In this document: in pieces, positions 8,126 through 13,176 of the stretch
Layout of the letters: each line of letters starts with the position of its first letter
Numbering within the stretch: position 1 is the stretch's first letter
Program-made: the position numbers and the translations under genes
Assembly (NCBI GenBank): GCA_021154515.1
Contig: JAJKIL010000034.1
Location: forward strand, 1-13,176
Direction: 5' to 3'
DNA from: Niastella sp.
GTDB lineage: Bacteria; Bacteroidota; Bacteroidia; Chitinophagales; Chitinophagaceae
DNA: 13,176 nucleotides
The notes under the pieces: model-generated
The model's database searches: none
Told to the model about the DNA's origin: nothing
The model's input: the letters and a program-made list of their open reading frames with translations, nothing else

Positions 8126-9232
8126 TCAGGATAACCATTGCTGGTACTTTTCTTCCAGTAACATAACCTGTCTTTTCCAGGTAAATTTTTTTGCAAAGCA
8201 GTGACCGTTAAAAGCCATCCTGGTTCTCAATGCTTCATCGCTTATCAAATTGTCGATGGCGTTGTACATTTCACCTACCTGGTTAAAGCCACAGATCTTC
8301 GCCTGGATGTTGTTTTTAAGGTTGCAGCCAATGCCGGTAGGGGTGGTAACCACCGCAATGCTGCAACTCATTGCTTCCAGGGTAGCAAGGCCAAAGCCTT
8401 CGGAGTAAGTAGGGAAGAAAAAAATTGACGAATGGCATAGTTTGTCTATCAGCTTTTCAACGGGTAGTTTGTTATAAATTTTAATTCTTGGATGTAATGA
8501 TTCATGAAACTCTGATAAGATAATTTCCCTCGATGACCAGGCGCCCAATACTTCGAAACAGAAGTCAGGATGTTTATTCAGTATGGGTGTTATCACTTCG
8601 GGTATAATGCGCACGCCTTTCCTGCTTATCCATGAGCCGAAAAAAATGATGTTCTTTATTTTTTCCTCTGTAAATGGCAGTTGATGGTATTCGTCATCTA
8701 TACCGGGGGAAACGCAGGCTGCATTGTCTGCCTCGAACAGATTTTCTTTTGTAACATATTTTAATTCGTCATCGCAGCCACAAACGAATTTATCTGCCAG
8801 CCTGAAATTCATGGCAGAGAGGTTTTCATTAAAGCGGGATAACATTTTTTTTATCCCGGCGGGTTTTGCCCAGAAACGGCGTTCTTTTTCCTTGTCATAT
8901 AATTCCAGGCCATCAACATGCGCCACCAGCAGGGGGGCGCTTTTTTTTATTTTTTTCAACCACCATAGTAACAACCAGTATTCATCGCCATAAAATTCTA
9001 TGAGGTCGTACCTGCTTTTATTGATCAATTTTCTTGCTTTTAAAAACGTTCCCAATGCCAGGCGGTACCGCCTGCCTATTTTTAAACCGGGCCACCATTC
9101 AACATCTGCAGGTTGCAAGATGTCTACTTCATGACCAAGTTCTTTTAAGCCGTTCGTCCAGTGTAGCCTTGTTTTGCCTGAGCCGAGGTGGGGGTCAAGG
9201 AAAACCGATGCCGAGAGGGACAATATCTTCAT
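8126..9232 (-). CDS. GT4 family glycosyltransferase (AT-rich, with homopolymer tracts)
   Basis: This is a 368-residue GT-B enzyme from the ATG at 9232 (MKILSLSASVFLDPHLGSG). It has a typical acceptor domain with HWTNGLKELGHEVD (24-37), FFGSWISRKG (197-206) and an EX7E pair (E278, E286) in PTYSEGFGLATLEAMSC, followed by TTPTGIG. The frame is open to 9349, but a start there would overlap the preceding gene by 155 bases. The 9232 start overlaps it by 38 bases and matches the usual GT4 N-terminus. The gene looks AT-richer than the polymerase region: hand counts give 95 G+C of 240 at 8401-8640 versus 124 of 240 at 5101-5340. It also carries A7-T-A8 and C6 runs around codons 93-101. Function: probable sugar transfer to the lipid-linked unit. 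Confidence 0.9.
   Translation of the reverse strand: MKILSLSASVFLDPHLGSGKTRLHWTNGLKELGHEVDILQPADVEWWPGLKIGRRYRLALGTFLKARKLINKSRYDLIEFYGDEYWLLLWWLKKIKKSAPLLVAHVDGLELYDKEKERRFWAKPAGIKKMLSRFNENLSAMNFRLADKFVCGCDDELKYVTKENLFEADNAACVSPGIDDEYHQLPFTEEKIKNIIFFGSWISRKGVRIIPEVITPILNKHPDFCFEVLGAWSSREIILSEFHESLHPRIKIYNKLPVEKLIDKLCHSSIFFFPTYSEGFGLATLEAMSCSIAVVTTPTGIGCNLKNNIQAKICGFNQVGEMYNAIDNLISDEALRTRMAFNGHCFAKKFTWKRQVMLLEEKYQQWLS
8932..8956. repeat. Clustered homopolymer tracts inside a GT4 gene
   Basis: On the plus strand a run of six G (8932-8937), three other bases (cgc), a run of eight T (8941-8948), one A, and a run of seven T (8950-8956) follow each other. On the coding strand these read A7, T, A8, GCG, C6, encoding Lys-Lys-Ile-Lys-Lys-Ser-Ala-Pro of the GT4 gene. 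Such tracts are prone to polymerase slippage, and a one-base change would shift the frame about a quarter of the way into the gene. In this sequence the frame is intact. Whether slippage has any biological role is not shown. Confidence 0.6.
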
Positions 9233-10364
9233 GCTTCTTTTTCCCGGGCTGCCCGGTTCCTTCCTGCCAGAAGCGTTTTTGAATGCCTTCGAGGCTAAAT
9301 CTATTGCGGACAAGTTCTTTTGCATTGGAGGAAATTGAGTTTTTTTCATTGATCAGGTAAAGTATGGATGTAACCATCTCAGCTGCCTCTAATGAGTTAC
9401 AACTTATGGCTGAACGGGTTTCGCGCAGCAACCGGCCGGCGGCGCTGTCATGTGGCCCATGGTATAAGATAGAACCGGGTGCGCCCAGGTAACCCACCAT
9501 TTTAGTTGATAAACTGAAGCGATAAAAATCGGGATCAACAAATTTTATCGGCAGGTAAAGAATGGACGCTGCGTCCAGGTCTTTTTTCAACACAACATTA
9601 TCCAGGCTAACCGGAAGGTAAGTTGTTTTAAAGGAGCGGTCTTTCAGGAAGGGAAGTTGTTGGGTGCCACGAAAGACAAGGTTAAAAGAAAGCCCTTTTT
9701 TTGTAAGCAGGTCCAGCGCATCGGCCAAGACCCTGAACAAGGGTATGTATTCAATATGCAGCAGCCCCGCAAAGTAGATGATAAAGGGCTCGTGCAGGGC
9801 ATCGGCAGGTGCGGAAATCTCGTTTTCCAGAACGCCATCGGTGACCAATTCATAAGGCAGATGGCCGAATAAATGCTGGTATTCATTGCCCAGTTCCGGC
9901 GAAATGACCAGCCTTCTGTCGGCCCTGTTCCATAACAGTGAGGCATCTTTGAAAGGGCATTGCGTGGTAGAAAAATGGTCATGGGCAGAGATCCACAATT
10001 CCCTGCCGTCAAGGACCTCCTCATTGCAAAGTGCTGTTGACCAGGGCCCGCAACTCATTATATGAACTACATCGCAGTCGATGGCACGAAACTCCTGCCT
10101 GATGCGGTTCATGGTGTATTGTTTGAGCGGTTTTTCCCTGATCCAGGTAGCGATGTCCCTTGAGCGCCATTTCATCCAGGGCCGCCTGCGCGGGCTGGCA
10201 GGAATGATTTTTTCCTCGATGGCGCCCGTTATGGACTTGTAGTAGCCTGCTTCTATCGCAAGCGAAACAACATCGTGTTCATGTCCCTGGTACAATCTTC
10301 TTAGTATCCGGTTCCCACCTCCATTTGCATACAGGGAAAAGCTTTGATAAGAAAGGATCTTCAT
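9195..10364 (-). CDS. Atypical GT-B glycosyltransferase (GT4-like, no EX7E)
   Basis: This 389-residue protein begins MKILSYQSFSLYANGGGNRILRR, like a GT-B glycosyltransferase with a Gly-rich acceptor loop (about 15-17). A hinge-like FIIYFAGLL (194-202) marks the start of the second domain. The region STKMVGYLGAPGSILYHGP (286-304) resembles the donor-site helix of GT4 enzymes, in which a Lys and a Gly-Ala-Pro turn precede the next strand. The EX7E pair seen in the four other GT-B enzymes of this window is absent, so the assignment to GT4 is tentative. Its ATG follows the epimerase stop with one base between them (TAACATG), indicating reinitiation. By context it transfers a sugar. A related but non-transferase GT-B protein cannot be excluded. 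Confidence 0.72.
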   Translation of the reverse strand: MKILSYQSFSLYANGGGNRILRRLYQGHEHDVVSLAIEAGYYKSITGAIEEKIIPASPRRRPWMKWRSRDIATWIREKPLKQYTMNRIRQEFRAIDCDVVHIMSCGPWSTALCNEEVLDGRELWISAHDHFSTTQCPFKDASLLWNRADRRLVISPELGNEYQHLFGHLPYELVTDGVLENEISAPADALHEPFIIYFAGLLHIEYIPLFRVLADALDLLTKKGLSFNLVFRGTQQLPFLKDRSFKTTYLPVSLDNVVLKKDLDAASILYLPIKFVDPDFYRFSLSTKMVGYLGAPGSILYHGPHDSAAGRLLRETRSAISCNSLEAAEMVTSILYLINEKNSISSNAKELVRNRFSLEGIQKRFWQEGTGQPGKKKHEDIVPLGIGFP

Positions 10365-10365
10365 G

Positions 10366-11457
10366 TTATTGGGAAATGTATTCGGGGTTGTTATAAATGG
10401 ATTGGTTGCTTTTCTTCGTTTGCGCCGTTACTATCTGCCAGATAGTTTCTTCCAGTGAAATACTGATATCCCATTCAGGGTAATGCGTTTTCATTTTGTT
10501 CAGATTGGAAATGTAACAGATGTGATCACCGATGCGGTTTTCTTCTATATAACTATACATCATGGCTTTGCCCGAAAATGTTTCGGTAATGGAAAATGCT
10601 TCCCAGATTGAACAGGAATTATTGCGTCCGCCACCTATATTGTAAACCTCCGCTTTGCGGGGCGAATTAATAAATGCATGAATGAAGCGCGCTACATCGT
10701 AGGAATGAATATTATCCCTTACCTGTTTGCCTTTATAACCAAATACTTTGTATTCTTTCTCTTCCAGATTGCATTTTACCAGGTAGTTCAGAAAGCCGTG
10801 CAACTCAACACCTGCATGATTAGGCCCGGTAAGGCATCCGCCGCGCAGGCAGCAGGTAGGCATACCGAAATAACGGCCATACTCCTGCACCATTATATCC
10901 GCTGCTACTTTGGATGCGCCAAAAAGGGAATGCTTTGATTGATCGATAGAGAAATCTTCTGCGATACCATTCGAGTACAAAGGGTCGGCATAATCCCAGC
11001 GTGTTGGCAATTCTACCAGTGCTATTGAGTTTGGTTTATCGCCATATACTTTGTTGGTTGACATATGTACAAAAGGAGATTCCGGGCAGGCTCTTCGTGC
11101 AGCCTCAAGCAGATTGATCGTACCCACTGCATTGGTGTCAAAATCGTCGAAAGGAATGGCAGCTGCTCTGTCGTGCGAAGGTTGTGCGGCCGTGTGAACG
11201 ATTGCATCAGGCGCGGTCTCTTTTACAAAGTCAATAATACCGGTACGGTCTCGGATATCCAGTTCTACGTGCTGAAAATTGTTGCCCAGTTTTTCCGAAA
11301 GTCTTTTCTGGTTCCAGCGCGTGTCTCCCTGGGGACCGAAAAAAACAGCCCGTTGGTTGCTGTCTATGCCATAGACCATCCAGCCGTTTTCGGCAAAATA
11401 AGTGCATACTTCAGAACCTATTAAACCGGATGAACCGGTCACCAGTAATTTTTTCAC
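10366..11457 (-). CDS. NAD-dependent epimerase/dehydratase (extended SDR; CDP-paratose/tyvelose 2-epimerase-like)
   Basis: This extended short-chain dehydrogenase has a Rossmann GSSGLIG nucleotide motif right after the first strand (residues 8-14 from the start used here), HTAAQPSHDRAAA, and STNKVYGD around residue 133-140. It also has GYKGKQVRDNIHSYDV, a combination I associate with CDP-paratose 2-epimerase-like enzymes. It would interconvert an NDP-sugar in the cytoplasm to feed the glycosyltransferases. The active-site YxxxK is changed: the segment reads HSLFGASK, with Phe at the Tyr position and the Lys kept. There is no ATG start. A TTG at 11466 and a GTG at 11457 are the only near-cognate starts after the in-frame TAA at 11478..11476. 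I chose GTG because it gives the canonical VKKLLVTGSSG beginning (363 residues; 366 with TTG). The class is firm; the exact reaction is uncertain. Confidence 0.88.
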   Translation of the reverse strand: MKKLLVTGSSGLIGSEVCTYFAENGWMVYGIDSNQRAVFFGPQGDTRWNQKRLSEKLGNNFQHVELDIRDRTGIIDFVKETAPDAIVHTAAQPSHDRAAAIPFDDFDTNAVGTINLLEAARRACPESPFVHMSTNKVYGDKPNSIALVELPTRWDYADPLYSNGIAEDFSIDQSKHSLFGASKVAADIMVQEYGRYFGMPTCCLRGGCLTGPNHAGVELHGFLNYLVKCNLEEKEYKVFGYKGKQVRDNIHSYDVARFIHAFINSPRKAEVYNIGGGRNNSCSIWEAFSITETFSGKAMMYSYIEENRIGDHICYISNLNKMKTHYPEWDISISLEETIWQIVTAQTKKSNQSIYNNPEYISQ

Positions 11458-11466
11458 GTTGTACAA

Positions 11467-11521
11467 TTTGATTGTTTAGTAATGAGCAGCCGTTAGCGCG
11501 ATCCCTGTAAAGACGTTCTGC
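11467..11521. other. Widest intergenic gap of the operon
   Basis: These 55 bases separate the divergent FkbM gene from the epimerase gene and form the longest clearly non-coding stretch in the window. I looked on the minus strand for a Bacteroidota-type promoter (a TTTG element and a TAnnTTTG element about 20 bases apart), a Shine-Dalgarno sequence and a stem followed by T residues. I found none that convinces. Most likely it is simply a longer spacer within the operon, although a weak internal promoter cannot be excluded by eye. Confidence 0.4.
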
Positions 11522-12331
11522 TTATTTCCATATCGGCGGAAGTTCCACATCGGCCCATTCAGGATTGTTTGGCAGGTCAAGTACATGAGGCAATGCCCGT
11601 AAACCTTTATTTTCTTTTACCCTGTCTTTGCGCAGGAAGGTAACTTCAATGACATTGGGCATGAGTACCCCATTTACATTTGCTACCTTTTCATAATTAT
11701 TGGCATGCAGGTGTACGGGCTCAAACCGTTCTCTTATTTTTTCTATGGTGGCATTTACCAGGTTGTAATGTGGTTTATTGTCGAGATGATGAAAATTGTG
11801 AAACTCAACCAGGAGGATGCGGAATTTTTCCAAGATGGAATCCGGTGTAGCCAGCAGGGTTTCATATTCGGCGCCTTCTATGTCCATCTGCATCATCAGG
11901 TCTTCTTTATGGCCGGGAGGCAAGGATTCCCTGATCCATTTTTCAAGGGTTATGGTTGTGTCATTGTTGTAAGCGCCTACAAACTTTTTCACAAACTGGC
12001 AACCCGGTAAATTCAGCGGGGGCTTATCAACAGAATAATCAGCCAGAAAGGAAATGATGCCTCTTTGCAGGCAATCGAACTCAAAATTGGCAATGTTGCT
12101 CACGCCCGGGGAGAAACTATATTGGATCCCTTCCAGGTCATCGGGCACCAGGTAACCGCCGTCATGATCGCCGCCCAGGCGAATGAGCGAAATGCCGCTA
12201 TCGATGGCTTTGAATTTGAGTACGATCTCTTCCAGCAAGGTGCGTTCAGTAGTGGTGCGGCTTATATACAAACCGACCGTTCTGCCAATTTTTTTAATTT
12301 TTGTTTTGAGTTGCGTGGTTAGGTTTTCCAT
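11522..12331 (-). CDS. Divergent FkbM family methyltransferase-like protein
   Basis: This 269-residue protein belongs to the FkbM/Methyltransf_21 group on the strength of QMDIEGAEYE (148-157), followed by LLVEFHNF (173-180) and a C-terminal MPNVIEVTFLRK (224-235). It also carries DHDGGYLVPDD (55-65). Unlike the FkbM protein at the left end of the window, it has no D-x-G-A-N-x-G SAM motif. The corresponding place reads SPGVSNIANFE (74-84). This subgroup is seen next to sugar gene clusters and is usually named methyltransferase without direct proof. The frame is open to 12577, but the ATG at 12331 begins five bases after the flippase stop (TGATTAATATG) and gives a sensible N-terminus. Probable sugar modification; activity unproven. 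Confidence 0.82.
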   Translation of the reverse strand: MENLTTQLKTKIKKIGRTVGLYISRTTTERTLLEEIVLKFKAIDSGISLIRLGGDHDGGYLVPDDLEGIQYSFSPGVSNIANFEFDCLQRGIISFLADYSVDKPPLNLPGCQFVKKFVGAYNNDTTITLEKWIRESLPPGHKEDLMMQMDIEGAEYETLLATPDSILEKFRILLVEFHNFHHLDNKPHYNLVNATIEKIRERFEPVHLHANNYEKVANVNGVLMPNVIEVTFLRKDRVKENKGLRALPHVLDLPNNPEWADVELPPIWK

Positions 12332-12336
12332 ATTAA

Positions 12337-13176
12337 TCAGGGTTTTTGTGGGCCCATTTTTATTATTTTTAGAAGGGTATAGCTGCCGTACATGAGTACC
12401 TGGATAATGGAAACAAACAAATTCAGCAGCAATACGCCTTTTACTGTAGAAACATCTATCAGGACAATGCCTGCGACAATAGCGCAAATACTTACCGTGA
12501 TAGAAAATCCCGGGTGAATGTTCCAGCCCCTGGTGGCTCCCAATATATAGGCTGAACCCCATAACAAACCCAAACAACTATCGGTTACATATAGCAGCAG
12601 TTCCCTGTTCAGCCCGGAATAGTTTTTGCCCAGGATCCATAGCATTTCTGCAGGAAACAACCAGGTGAAACAAATAATTAAAATCGTTAGCAGTAGTAAA
12701 CATGACATGATGTTTATAAACAGTTTCAGCAGGACTTCCTTACTCGATGGCAACCTGGCAAACCTTGGTGAAACCAGTGTGCTGAACAAGACGCTAAAAA
12801 TACTCAGCGCCATTGCCAGGCGGCCCAGGGCCCCCATTTGTGCAATAGCTGTATCGTTGCCAAACAGGGAGATCAGCCAGATGGTGATCTGTCCGGACAG
12901 ACAATAATAAACAGCTCCCGGCAGCGCTCTTTTTACGATGAATAGTATTTCTTTTCTTACAAGCGGATCGGGCTCCTGCTGCCAGTTAACATGCGCCATG
13001 GAGCTCTCTTTTAACCGGCGGTTGGCCCATAATTGCGGAATGCCCGCAGCCAGGATGGCAATAAAAGCCCATGGAAAAATGGTGAGCATACTGGCTATCA
13101 ATACCAGGCGGCCCAGGTTATTCAGCACCTGTACCTTTTGCAAGGGTATTATATCCTGCCGGAGCTTGAATGCAAT
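12337..13176 (-). CDS. Wzx-like polysaccharide flippase (5' part cut by window)
   Basis: The frame is open to the right edge, so this is the C-terminal 279 residues of a larger protein (family members are usually 400-500 residues). The first visible residues, IAFKLRQDIIP, are coding and not a start; the TTG at 13143 is an internal Leu codon. At least seven hydrophobic segments are visible, among them LVLIASMLTIFPWAFIAILA, LAMALSIFSVLFSTLVSP, INIMSCLLLLTILIICFTWL and LLLNLFVSIIQVLMYGS. They are separated by short basic loops such as SPRFARL, in the arrangement of the MOP/MATE-like oligosaccharide flippases. It would move the undecaprenyl-linked repeat unit across the inner membrane. It is the most upstream visible gene, with its TGA five bases before the methyltransferase start. 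Confidence 0.8.
   Translation of the reverse strand: MAFKLRQDIIPLQKVQVLNNLGRLVLIASMLTIFPWAFIAILAAGIPQLWANRRLKESSMAHVNWQQEPDPLVRKEILFIVKRALPGAVYYCLSGQITIWLISLFGNDTAIAQMGALGRLAMALSIFSVLFSTLVSPRFARLPSSKEVLLKLFINIMSCLLLLTILIICFTWLFPAEMLWILGKNYSGLNRELLLYVTDSCLGLLWGSAYILGATRGWNIHPGFSITVSICAIVAGIVLIDVSTVKGVLLLNLFVSIIQVLMYGSYTLLKIIKMGPQKP

Noticed and set aside
9233..9349. Upstream ATG starts for the GT4 gene that ends at 8126
   Set aside because: They would add a Lys/Pro-rich 39-residue tail and overlap the preceding gene by up to 155 bases; the GT4 domain starts exactly at the 9232 ATG.
9644..10024. Minus-strand open frame of 126 codons inside the atypical glycosyltransferase
   Set aside because: It is a frame-shifted reading of the same strand, and the main frame is intact through this region, so no frameshift or overlapping gene is needed.
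11065..11424. Plus-strand open frame of 119 codons inside the epimerase gene
   Set aside because: It is fully antisense to a conserved SDR enzyme, with no motif and no start context. It is a shadow frame.
11467..11521. Possible terminator or promoter in the widest gap
   Set aside because: No stem with a following T run and no convincing Bacteroidota promoter pair could be read on the minus strand.
12332..12577. N-terminal extension of the divergent FkbM gene into the flippase gene
   Set aside because: The extra residues come from reading the flippase sequence in another frame and contain no family motif; the ATG at 12331 follows the flippase stop by five bases.
1..13176. CRISPR arrays, transposons, tRNA genes, phage or defence genes
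   Set aside because: No regularly spaced repeats, transposase or integrase motifs, tRNA-like folds or defence domains were seen; nearly all of the sequence is explained by the polysaccharide genes.

Overview
The window is one dense, single-direction gene block on the minus strand. It holds 13 genes for making a surface or secreted polysaccharide. The first in transcription order (at the right edge) and the last (at the left edge) are cut by the window ends. The codon usage, near-absent Shine-Dalgarno sequences, tight spacing and family content suggest a Bacteroidota genome, perhaps Chitinophagaceae; this is an inference without any marker gene. There is no tRNA, rRNA, CRISPR array, insertion sequence or gap above 300 bases.

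In transcription order (right to left) the genes are: the C-terminal part of a Wzx-type flippase; a divergent FkbM-type methyltransferase homologue; an NAD-dependent sugar epimerase/dehydratase; an atypical GT-B glycosyltransferase; a GT4 glycosyltransferase; a GT2 glycosyltransferase; a second GT4; a Wzy/O-antigen-polymerase-like membrane protein; a third GT4; a left-handed beta-helix (hexapeptide) acyltransferase; a fourth GT4; a WcaF-like hexapeptide acetyltransferase; and a canonical FkbM methyltransferase. Neighbours overlap by 4 to 44 bases or lie within about 65 bases of each other, so the block reads as one operon with extensive translational coupling. No convincing internal promoter or terminator was seen.

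The likely shared job is Wzx/Wzy-dependent polysaccharide synthesis. Six glycosyltransferases would build a lipid-linked repeat unit in the cytoplasm. The epimerase would supply or adjust a nucleotide sugar, and the two acyltransferases and two methyltransferase-family proteins would decorate it. The flippase would turn it across the inner membrane and the polymerase would join repeat units. The initiating sugar-phosphate transferase and the Wza/Wzc-type export genes are not in the window and presumably lie outside it.

The most noteworthy points are: an epimerase whose catalytic YxxxK tyrosine is phenylalanine and which has no ATG start; an FkbM-family protein without the usual glycine-rich SAM motif; a glycosyltransferase without the GT4 EX7E signature; and an AT-richer glycosyltransferase carrying back-to-back homopolymer tracts. 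No wholly new kind of system was recognised. The novelty is in the particular gene set and in these divergent enzymes.
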